5,720 nucleotides of DNA from an uncultured Collinsella sp. Its GTDB lineage: Bacteria > Actinomycetota > Coriobacteriia > Coriobacteriales > Coriobacteriaceae. How positions within the stretch are numbered: position 1 is the first letter of the stretch; each line of letters opens with the position of its first letter. The stretch is taken from assembly GCA_900544465.1 (NCBI GenBank), contig UQVT01000123.1:1-5720 (forward strand). The letters run 5' to 3'. Both the position numbers and the translations under genes were made by a program. The notes beneath the pieces are model-generated. The model was not told where the DNA came from. It saw only the letters and a program-made list of their open reading frames with translations, and did no database searches. This document shows, piece after piece, positions 1 to 5,039 of the stretch.

Positions 1-295
1 CTACGCTGTACTCAATCACGCTGCATACGAGCGCTGCAGCGACAAACTGGCTCGACGCGTCAGGAATTCCGCGCAACAGCAGCCAGCAGGCAATGCCGCC
101 CGCGCCATAGATGGGGCAACACGGTCCCAGCAAAAAGCCGCTGTTGGCAAAGCGTCCGTGGTTGAGCATGGCGCAGACCGTCGATTCCCATGCCCAGCCG
201 CAAAACCCGTAGAAGGCGAACGAGAGCACCAGTGCCGAAAGCGGACAGGCGGCAAGCGTCGCGCCGTCAAATGCCATGTCGATCGCGGTCCCCAC
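1..295 (-). CDS. CmpB-family (putative 'ABC-transporter type IV') membrane protein, C-terminus outside the window
   Basis: Partial gene read leftwards; 98 codons are visible and the reading frame is open to the window edge. The proposed start is GTG at 295-293, ten bases after AGGAG (310-306) and three bases after the stop of the upstream HD gene. An ATG at 277-275 is in frame but lacks a well-placed ribosome site. The protein is hydrophobic, with likely membrane segments near residues 18-36, 53-75 and 83-98. Two motifs are typical of the PF06541 (CmpB) family: an FYGFCGWAWEST segment at about 27-39, and GRFANSGFLLGPCCPIYG at about 47-64. The family name suggests transport, but I know of no demonstrated substrate, and no ATPase partner is seen beside it. 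Its pairing with an HD-domain protein suggests a joint role at the membrane (inference). Family assignment is fairly sure; function is unknown. Confidence 0.82.
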   Translation of the reverse strand, partial: MGTAIDMAFDGATLAACPLSALVLSFAFYGFCGWAWESTVCAMLNHGRFANSGFLLGPCCPIYGAGGIACWLLLRGIPDASSQFVAAALVCSVIEYSV

Positions 296-298
296 CGT

Positions 299-856
299 CT
301 ACCCTCTCCTCTTTTCACTCGAATCTTTGCTCGAGCCGTCGCTCGAGCCCTCGCTCAAATCGTTCGCGTCGTCTTTGCGCGGCAGGCGGCCGGCGACCGT
401 CTCGCGCAGAGCACACCATTTATCCGCCAGGCACACAATCCAAGCCTCACGACACGTCGGCGGCACCGGCACCAGCGGAAACATATGCCGCACGATAATA
501 TTCCGTTCGCGCGACGTCAGCTCAAAATCTTCCTCCGCGCGCGCTAGGGCAAAAAACGGGTGGCGAAAGCCATGCAGCCGATGGCTTGGGTCGGGATCGT
601 GCCAATCGTAGAGAAAGTAATCGTGTAACAAGGCTCCGCGCAGCAGCGAGGCACGGTCGATCGAAACACCGACGCGGCCCAGGCGCTCGGCAAAGGACAG
701 GCTCGCCCGCGCTACCGAAGTCACATGTGCATAGACCGTCACGTCGCCATGCTGGATAAACTCGTGCGTCAGGTCCAAGCGGCCCGCCTGGGCCAGCTGG
801 CGGGCGGCATAGTCGACCTCGTGCGCGATTTTTTCGGCACGAACGGCATCGGACAT
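299..856 (-). CDS. HD-domain phosphohydrolase-like protein
   Basis: This 185-residue soluble protein has the HD-superfamily metal-site pattern: H44 in an HGDVTVYAHVTSVAR helix, the H78-D79 pair in LLHDYFLYDW, further His at 95, 99 and 124, and D145 in the closing LADKWCALRE helix. HD proteins usually hydrolyse phosphate esters or nucleotides using a divalent metal; the substrate here cannot be read from sequence. There is no signal peptide or membrane segment, so it is probably cytoplasmic. The start at ATG 856-854 is chosen because AAGGAGG sits four bases upstream. An in-frame ATG at 928 would add 24 residues but has no ribosome site. Residues 161-185 form a Ser/Asp/Lys-rich tail with a degenerate four-residue repeat that is unlikely to belong to the catalytic fold. 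The stop lies 3 bases before the GTG of the CmpB-family gene, so the two are almost certainly co-transcribed and possibly translationally coupled. Confidence 0.87.
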   Translation of the reverse strand: MSDAVRAEKIAHEVDYAARQLAQAGRLDLTHEFIQHGDVTVYAHVTSVARASLSFAERLGRVGVSIDRASLLRGALLHDYFLYDWHDPDPSHRLHGFRHPFFALARAEEDFELTSRERNIIVRHMFPLVPVPPTCREAWIVCLADKWCALRETVAGRLPRKDDANDLSEGSSDGSSKDSSEKRRG

Positions 857-860
857 GCTG

Positions 861-867
861 CCTCCTT
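861..867 (-). promoter_or_regulatory. Strong Shine-Dalgarno that decides the HD gene start
   Basis: AAGGAGG on the minus strand ends four bases before ATG 856-854. The match to the 16S rRNA tail is nearly complete, and it argues against the longer in-frame start at 928. Confidence 0.8.
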
Positions 868-942
868 CCAGCGACTCACGGCGACAAGCCACGGCCTGTG
901 CACAATCGATAAAAACATCATGGAACATATCAGTATGGCATC

Positions 943-960
943 GGACAAAACGTTTTGCCC
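943..960. promoter_or_regulatory. 18-bp palindrome between divergent genes, candidate operator
   Basis: GGACAAAACGTTTTGCCC is a palindrome with one mismatched pair (A945/C958). Its inner 12 bases, CAAAACGTTTTG (946-957), are perfect. The AACGTT centre with a central CG resembles operators of LacI-family repressors such as PurR (family knowledge). It lies 87 bases upstream of the HD gene start and 125 bases upstream of the dxs-like start, so it could control either gene or both. No regulator gene is visible in the window. Confidence 0.45.
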
Positions 961-1045
961 CACCAGTTGGCGAATTACCGCGCCGCCGTCACATATCAAA
1001 CGCCAAAATGTGCGAGACTGTCTTGTGCAATTGTGTCGGCCGAGG

Positions 1046-1059
1046 GAGCGCCGGCGCTC
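1046..1059. promoter_or_regulatory. Perfect 14-bp palindrome in the leader of the dxs-like gene
   Basis: GAGCGCCGGCGCTC is an uninterrupted 14-bp palindrome ending 25 bases before the dxs-like start codon and 9 bases before its GGAG ribosome site (1069-1072). With no unpaired loop it is better suited to binding a dimeric protein than to forming an RNA hairpin. GC-rich palindromes do arise by chance in this genome, so the role is uncertain. Confidence 0.3.
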
Positions 1060-1084
1060 GATTCGCATGGAGTAACCCACAACG

Positions 1085-2866
1085 ATGCTGCTTACGCAAA
1101 CGACAACGCCCGAGGACGTCAAGGCTCTTAATCGTGCCGAGCTCCCGCAGCTCTGCGACGAGATTCGCCACGCCATCCTCGAAAGCTCCGCCGCCGTCGG
1201 CGGGCACGTTGCCCCCAACCTGGGCGTCGTTGAGCTTACGGTTGCGCTTCATCGCGTGTTTAACTCCCCTATCGACAAGATTGTCTTTGACGTTTCGCAC
1301 CAGACCTACGCCCACAAGGCGCTGACTGGGCGCGCGTACACTTATATCGATCCGAAGCGCTTTGGCGAGGCCTCTGGCTTTGCCAATCCCGACGAGTCCG
1401 AGCACGACCTGTTCGCCATGGGCCATACCTCCACGTCGGTGAGCCTGGGCTGCGGCCTGGCGCACGCTCGTGACCTGGCGGGCGATACGTACAACGTCAT
1501 CACCGTTATTGGCGACGGCTCGCTTTCGGGCGGCTTGGCGTTTGAGGGCTTTAACAATGCCGCCGATCTCGACAGCAACCTGATCATCATCGTCAACGAT
1601 AACGACCAGTCCATCGCCGAAAACCACGGTGGCCTCTATCGCAATCTGGCCGAGCTGCGCACCAGCAACGGCACCTGTGAGCGCAACGTTTTCCGCGCGA
1701 TGGGACTCGACTACCGTTATTTGGACGCCGGCAACGACGTGTTGGCCCTGGTCGACGCGCTGCAGGAACTGCGCAATATCGATCATCCCATCGTGCTGCA
1801 CGTCTCCACCGCCAAGGGCAAGGGCTTTGAGCCGGCCCAGAGCGACCCCGAACGCTGGCACCACGTGGGTCCGTTTGACATGGCGACTGGGCGCAAGCTT
1901 TGCCCGGGCCATCCGAGCGAGCCCGCGCCGCGCACCTATGCTGACATTACGGGCGAGGCGCTCAGCGCCGCCATCGAGCGCGATCCACAGGTCGTTGGCA
2001 TCACGGCCGCCACGCCCTACATTATGGGCTTTACACCCGAGCTTCGCGCTGCCGCCGGCAAACAGTTCGTCGATGTGGGCATTGCCGAGGAGCACGCCGT
2101 GACCTTTGCCACCGCGCTTGCGCGCTCGGGCGCCAAGCCAGTCTTTGGTGTGTACGGCACGTTTTTGCAGCGCGCCTACGACGAGCTGTGGCACGACCTG
2201 TGCCTCAACGACGCCCCCGCAACCATTTTGGTGTTTGGTGCGTCAATCTTTGGCACCACGTCCGAGACGCACCTCTCGTTCTTTGATATTTCCATGCTGG
2301 GCGGTCTTCCCAACATGCACTACTTGGCGCCGGCCTGCATGGAGGAATATCTGTCCATGCTGAGCTGGTCGCTCGACCACCGCGAGCATCCCGTGGCAAT
2401 CCGCGTACCGGGCATCGGCCTGGTGAGCCGTCCCGACCTTGCGCCCGCCGAAGACACCGACTACAGCGCCGTTCGCTATAACGTGGTGCGTCAGGGCCGC
2501 GACGTTGCCGTGCTCGCGCTTGGCGATTTCTTTGAGCTGGGTGAGCGCGTGGCAAACCGCTTGGCCGCCGAGTACGGTATCGAGGCCACGCTCGTCAACC
2601 CTCGCTTTGCAGCCGAGCTCGACCGCAAGTTCCTCGACAGCCTTGTCGCCGAGCATCGCGTTGTCGTCACCCTCGAGGACGGCATCTTGGACGGCGGCTG
2701 GGGCGAGCGCGTGGCGTGCTACCTGGCCTGCACGCCCGTGCGCACGCGCACCTTCGGCATCGCCAAGGGCTTCCCCGACCGCTACGACCCCAACGAACTG
2801 CTCGCGCAGAACGGCATGACGGTCGAGAACATGGCCGCCGAAGCCGCAAGACTACTCAACGAGTAA
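1085..2866 (+). CDS. dxs: 1-deoxy-D-xylulose-5-phosphate synthase family enzyme (divergent acceptor site)
   Basis: This 593-residue thiamine-diphosphate enzyme resembles DXS along its whole length. DXS joins pyruvate and glyceraldehyde 3-phosphate to make DXP, the first step of the MEP isoprenoid pathway and a source for thiamine and pyridoxal. The N-terminal cofactor domain spans about 1-270: H41 in GGHVAPNLGVVELT, H72 in the HQ motif, GHTSTS at 113-118, GDG at 143-145 and N173 for the Mg-diphosphate site, and H259. The pyrimidine domain spans about 283-450: catalytic E335 in GIAEEHAVTFA, Y357, H396 and R440. The C-terminal domain spans about 455-593. By my recalled alignment, E. coli R99, R420 and D427 correspond to P102, G385 and T392 here, DVGHQ is DVSHQ, and the segment after NDND is about 30 residues shorter. 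These changes make standard DXS activity uncertain. The start is the first ATG, with GGAG twelve bases upstream. It is monocistronic, with a terminator directly after it. Confidence 0.85.
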   Translation: MLLTQTTTPEDVKALNRAELPQLCDEIRHAILESSAAVGGHVAPNLGVVELTVALHRVFNSPIDKIVFDVSHQTYAHKALTGRAYTYIDPKRFGEASGFANPDESEHDLFAMGHTSTSVSLGCGLAHARDLAGDTYNVITVIGDGSLSGGLAFEGFNNAADLDSNLIIIVNDNDQSIAENHGGLYRNLAELRTSNGTCERNVFRAMGLDYRYLDAGNDVLALVDALQELRNIDHPIVLHVSTAKGKGFEPAQSDPERWHHVGPFDMATGRKLCPGHPSEPAPRTYADITGEALSAAIERDPQVVGITAATPYIMGFTPELRAAAGKQFVDVGIAEEHAVTFATALARSGAKPVFGVYGTFLQRAYDELWHDLCLNDAPATILVFGASIFGTTSETHLSFFDISMLGGLPNMHYLAPACMEEYLSMLSWSLDHREHPVAIRVPGIGLVSRPDLAPAEDTDYSAVRYNVVRQGRDVAVLALGDFFELGERVANRLAAEYGIEATLVNPRFAAELDRKFLDSLVAEHRVVVTLEDGILDGGWGERVACYLACTPVRTRTFGIAKGFPDRYDPNELLAQNGMTVENMAAEAARLLNE

Positions 2867-2867
2867 G

Positions 2868-2912
2868 AAAACCTCCGCAAGGAAAGCACCCCCCTGCGGA
2901 GGTTTTTGTTTT
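2868..2912 (+). terminator. Rho-independent terminator of the dxs-like gene
   Basis: AAAACCTCCGCA (2868-2879) pairs perfectly with TGCGGAGGTTTT (2895-2906) around a 15-base loop, followed by TTTTTGTTTT (2903-2912). It begins one base after the stop codon. The A-run on the left arm could give weak termination in the reverse direction too. Confidence 0.93.
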
Positions 2913-2922
2913 CGCGACGCGA

Positions 2923-3064
2923 TTATCTCAATCTGTAACATCTAGGGCCCGAATTCCCGTCTAACTGTTACAGATCTAGACAAGACGTCTTAGTCCCTGA
3001 CCTTTGTCTCAATCTGTAACAGATAGAGACCTTTTGTCCGTCCAGATGTTACAGATCGAGATAA
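2923..3064. repeat. Four-arm array of an ATCTGTAACA element in alternating orientation (two dyads, 81-bp period)
   Basis: The 15-mer TCTCAATCTGTAACA occurs at 2926-2940 and 3007-3021. Near-exact inverted copies lie at 2966-2980 (13/15) and 3047-3061 (14/15). Each dyad is 15 + 25 + 15 bases, and the two dyads are offset by exactly 81 bp. The arms start 40, 41 and 40 bp apart. Including flanks, the outermost arms TTATCTCAATCTGTAACA and TGTTACAGATCGAGATAA match at 17 of 18, while the two inner arms share the GACAA/TTGTC version, so the whole block is nested-symmetric. The 25-base loops agree at only about half their positions, so selection or copying appears to act on the arms. It could be a REP/BIME-like or MITE-like dispersed element, or clustered protein sites. 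I see no target-site duplication and no coding potential. Confidence 0.85.
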
Positions 3065-3065
3065 A

Positions 3066-3085
3066 GCAGCGAGACATGCCGCTGC
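3066..3085. repeat. Short perfect hairpin next to the repeat array
   Basis: GCAGCG (3066-3071) and CGCTGC (3080-3085) are perfect inverted copies around an 8-base loop. It starts two bases after the outer arm of the four-arm array, so it may belong to the same element. No T-run follows, so it is not a terminator. Confidence 0.4.
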
Positions 3086-3095
3086 ATCGGTCAGA

Positions 3096-3130
3096 ACCAC
3101 CACAAAGGTGCCTGTCCCTTTTTGGTAGGT
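3096..3130. repeat. REP-like hairpin carrying AAAGGTGCCTGTCCCTTT
   Basis: ACCACCACAAAGG (3096-3108) pairs with CCTTTTTGGTAGGT (3117-3130), with one mismatch and one bulged A, around the loop TGCCTGTC. The AAGGTGCCTGTCCC core is one I recall as a short dispersed sequence in many genomes, often near Y1/RAYT-type transposases. That recollection is not verified here. The hairpin is unrelated in sequence to the array at 2923-3064. Confidence 0.5.
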
Positions 3131-3172
3131 AGAATTACCCATAAGGTAAGTATGTTTCTGAGTTATTTCGTG

Positions 3173-3202
3173 TTGACCCGTCTGAGCGCTATAGGGTATA
3201 AC
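3173..3202 (+). promoter_or_regulatory. Sigma-70-type promoter of the glutamate transporter operon
   Basis: TTGACC (3173-3178, consensus TTGACA) and TATAAC (3197-3202, consensus TATAAT) are separated by 18 bases, predicting transcription from about 3209 and a leader of roughly 37 bases. A small dyad, TTACC / GGTAA at 3135-3139 and 3145-3149, lies 23 bases upstream of the -35 box and could be an activator or repressor site, though it is too short to be sure. Confidence 0.65.
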
Positions 3203-3245
3203 TCTACTCAACCGCTAGGGATTTTATTGAGAAAGGTGTTCTACC

Positions 3246-4241
3246 ATGAGCAAGAACCTCTCCCAGCAGGTCGTTCTCGACCGCCGCGGCTTCGTTGCCG
3301 CCACCTTCGCAACCGTCGCCGGCCTTGGTCTTGCCGGCTGCTCCGACACCAGCGCCGAGGCTGACAAGGGTTCCGCCGCCGGCTCCTCCAAGAGCTCCGA
3401 GGATACCGAAGTTTCCGCCACGCTCGACGCTAAGGCATTCGACAAGCTCGTCGACAACGGCCCCAAGGCCGATGACGACGTCATCGCCGCCAGCACCTGG
3501 GCCACGGCCGTCAAGGACGCCGGCGTCTTTAAGATCGGTGGCGTTCAGACCTCTACGCTTTTCTCCCTCCTCAACGAGAAAGACGGTCAGACCCGCGGCT
3601 TCGATGCCGGTATCGCGCAGCTCCTGTCCAACTACATTCTGGGCGAGAACAATGTCGAGATCACCCAGGTGACCTCGGACACGCGCGAGTCCGTCCTGCA
3701 GAACGGCCAGGTCGACGCCGTCTTTGCCACCTACACCATCACTGACGAGCGCAAGAAACTCGTCTCCTTTGCCGGCCCCTACTACTACACCCAGCAGGCC
3801 ATCCTGGTACTCGCCGATAACGACGACATCAAGGGCGTCGACGACCTGGCCGATAAGAACGTCGCCGTCCAGTCCGGCTCCAACGGCCCCGCCATCCTGG
3901 AGGAGTTCGCTCCCAAGGCCAGCCAGCAGGAGTTCAAGACCGACGAGGAGGCCCGCCAGGCACTCCAGCAGGGCCGCGTTGACGCCTACGTCATCGACAA
4001 CAACATGCAGCAGAGCGCCCTGGTCCGCGAGCCCGGTAAGTACAAGATCGCCGGCAAGCCCTTCGGCAACAAGGAGCCCTATGGCATCGGCCTGCCGCTC
4101 GATTCCGACGGCGTCGCCTTCGTCAACGACTTCCTTAAGAAGATTGAGGACGATGGCACCTGGACCGAGCTGTGGCAGATCTGCATTGGCGACCGTACGG
4201 GCGACACCAATGTTCCCGAGCTGCCCGAGGTCGGCGCCTAG
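3246..4241 (+). CDS. gluB: Glutamate-type polar amino-acid ABC transporter, substrate-binding lipoprotein
   Basis: This 331-residue family-3 solute-binding protein captures an amino acid outside the membrane and hands it to the two permeases encoded downstream. The N-terminus has a twin-arginine motif (D12-R13-R14-G-F-V), a short hydrophobic stretch and the lipobox LAGC with C32, so it is probably exported folded by Tat and lipid-anchored. A Ser/Ala/Asp/Lys-rich tether spans about 33-55. The two-lobed domain runs from about 92: GFD at 118-120, R147 in VTSDTRE (position of the ligand carboxylate-binding Arg), QNGQVDAVFATYTITDERKK at 152-171, GPYYYTQQAILV at 177-188, and the second-lobe VDAYVIDNN at 245-253. 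Resemblance is greatest to Corynebacterium GluB, which points to glutamate, but aspartate, glutamine or another polar amino acid is possible. AAAGGTG (3232-3238) precedes the start by seven bases. Codon choice is strongly biased to C- and G-ending codons, fitting high expression. Confidence 0.88.
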   Translation: MSKNLSQQVVLDRRGFVAATFATVAGLGLAGCSDTSAEADKGSAAGSSKSSEDTEVSATLDAKAFDKLVDNGPKADDDVIAASTWATAVKDAGVFKIGGVQTSTLFSLLNEKDGQTRGFDAGIAQLLSNYILGENNVEITQVTSDTRESVLQNGQVDAVFATYTITDERKKLVSFAGPYYYTQQAILVLADNDDIKGVDDLADKNVAVQSGSNGPAILEEFAPKASQQEFKTDEEARQALQQGRVDAYVIDNNMQQSALVREPGKYKIAGKPFGNKEPYGIGLPLDSDGVAFVNDFLKKIEDDGTWTELWQICIGDRTGDTNVPELPEVGA

Positions 4242-4277
4242 ACAGCGAGCCTAGTAACGGCCGTTGCGAAACCATAC

Positions 4278-4316
4278 GGAAACGCACGATGCGCTTTATT
4301 GCGCTAAACTGTTTCC
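4278..4316. other. Weak nested dyad in the gluB-gluC intercistronic region
   Basis: GGAAAC (4278-4283) and GTTTCC (4311-4316) are inverted copies enclosing a small GCGC-TTTATT-GCGC hairpin (4291-4304). A 10-bp palindrome AACGGCCGTT lies just upstream at 4256-4265. Together with the stronger stem at 4330-4355 these could make the spacer highly structured in mRNA. The arms are short and could be chance. Confidence 0.25.
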
Positions 4317-4329
4317 TCACTGAGTTGTC

Positions 4330-4358
4330 GGGGCTTCCGTACACACGGGAGCCCCTTT
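4330..4358 (+). terminator. Intercistronic stem-loop, likely partial terminator or mRNA-stabilising hairpin
   Basis: GGGGCTTCCGT (4330-4340) pairs with ACGGGAGCCCC (4345-4355) over 11 positions with one G-T wobble, around the tetraloop ACAC. Only TTT (then CCTT) follows, so termination is probably incomplete. It lies between the binding-protein gene and the permease genes, the place where many ABC importer operons reduce permease expression or protect the upstream mRNA. I see no good internal promoter after it, so gluC and gluD probably depend on read-through. Confidence 0.7.
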
Positions 4359-4379
4359 CCTTATCGGCAGGAGGTCCGC

Positions 4380-5039
4380 ATGAGTCTCTCCGAACTCTGG
4401 TCGCTCTATGGCCAGAACTATATCGACGCGCTGTTAGCAACCTGGGGCATGACGCTTGAGTCGTTTGTCATCGCCATGGTGCTGGCCGTCGCCGTCACCG
4501 TGATGCGCGTGTCGCCGCTCAAGCCGCTGCGCGTCTTTGGCGACCTGTATGTTCAGGTCTTCCGTAACATCCCCGGCATCGCACTGCTCATCATCGTCGT
4601 CTATGCGCTGCCGCCGCTCAAGGTCGTCCTACCCTACCGCACCTGCGTTATCGTCGCCACGGTCCTTTTGGGCTCGGCCTTTGGTTCCGAGAACTTTATG
4701 AGCGGCATCAACACCGTCGGCGTCGGCCAGGTGGAAGCCGCCCGCTCGCTCGGCATGAGCTTTAACCGTATCCTCGCTAAAATCGTGATTCCGCAGGCAC
4801 TGCGCTCAAGCGTATTGCCCATGACCAACCTCTTTATCGCCGTCATGCTCACCACCGCCCTCGGCAGCCAGGTGCCGCTTAAACCGCAGGAGCTCACCGG
4901 CGTGGTGAGCTACATCAACACGCGCTCGCTCGGCGGCGTCGCCGCATTCTTTATCTCGGCGCTCGGCTACCTGGGCACGGCATTTGTGGTGAGCCACATT
5001 GGCAACTATATCGATAAGAAGGTGAGGATCCTCCGATGA
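4380..5039 (+). CDS. gluC: Glutamate-type amino-acid ABC transporter permease, GluC-like
   Basis: This 219-residue inner-membrane permease is full length for the His/Glu/Gln/Arg/opine transporter family. About five membrane segments are visible, near residues 27-43, 63-80, 87-103, 147-162 and 184-205. The cytoplasmic EAA loop that docks the ATPase is E119-A-A-R-S-L-G125, continuing to IPQALR at 137-142. The segment VMRVSPLKPLR (41-51) and GINTVGVGQVEAARSLG (109-125) closely resemble Corynebacterium GluC. AGGAGG (4369-4374) is five bases upstream of the ATG. The final TGA overlaps the ATG of the next permease gene (ATGA), so the two are translationally coupled and probably form a heterodimeric channel. 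The substrate is inferred from the resemblance and the neighbouring binding protein. Confidence 0.88.
   Translation: MSLSELWSLYGQNYIDALLATWGMTLESFVIAMVLAVAVTVMRVSPLKPLRVFGDLYVQVFRNIPGIALLIIVVYALPPLKVVLPYRTCVIVATVLLGSAFGSENFMSGINTVGVGQVEAARSLGMSFNRILAKIVIPQALRSSVLPMTNLFIAVMLTTALGSQVPLKPQELTGVVSYINTRSLGGVAAFFISALGYLGTAFVVSHIGNYIDKKVRILR

Noticed and set aside
16..318. 100-codon minus-strand frame at the left edge
   Set aside because: It overlaps, in another frame, the CmpB-family gene whose motifs are clear, and its translation is Arg/Ser/Ala-rich without domains.
857..928. 24-residue N-terminal extension of the HD protein from ATG 928
   Set aside because: The ATG at 856 has a near-perfect Shine-Dalgarno; the upstream ATG has none, and the extension contains the translated ribosome site.
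991..1036. Sigma-70 promoter for the dxs-like gene (TTGGCG at 967 with ACATAT or TATCAA, or TTGTGC at 1023)
   Set aside because: Either the -10 match is poor or the spacing is outside 16-18 bases.
725..1075. Plus-strand frame ending at ATGGAGTAA just before the dxs-like gene
   Set aside because: It begins inside the HD gene on the opposite strand, has no ribosome site and no recognisable protein content.
989..2194. Long open frame (401 codons) on the minus strand opposite the dxs-like gene
   Set aside because: It is antisense to a clearly conserved enzyme, its translation shows no recognisable family, and long antisense frames are expected in GC-rich codon-biased genes.
2945..2990. Run of restriction sites (GGGCCC, GAATTC, AGATCT, TCTAGA, GACGTC) resembling a cloning polylinker
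   Set aside because: The BglII/XbaI-like sites come from the repeat arm and the others are embedded in diverged loop sequence homologous to the second dyad, so vector contamination is not needed to explain them.
2923..3064. CRISPR array
   Set aside because: Repeats alternate in orientation, are only 15-18 bp long with loops that are themselves related, and no cas gene is visible.
2990..3211. 73-codon minus-strand frame in the gene-free spacer
   Set aside because: It runs through the repeat array and the REP-like hairpin, has no good ribosome site and resembles nothing I know.
4172..4459. Plus-strand frame bridging gluB and gluC
   Set aside because: It overlaps both conserved genes in other frames, crosses the stem-loop and shows no domain.
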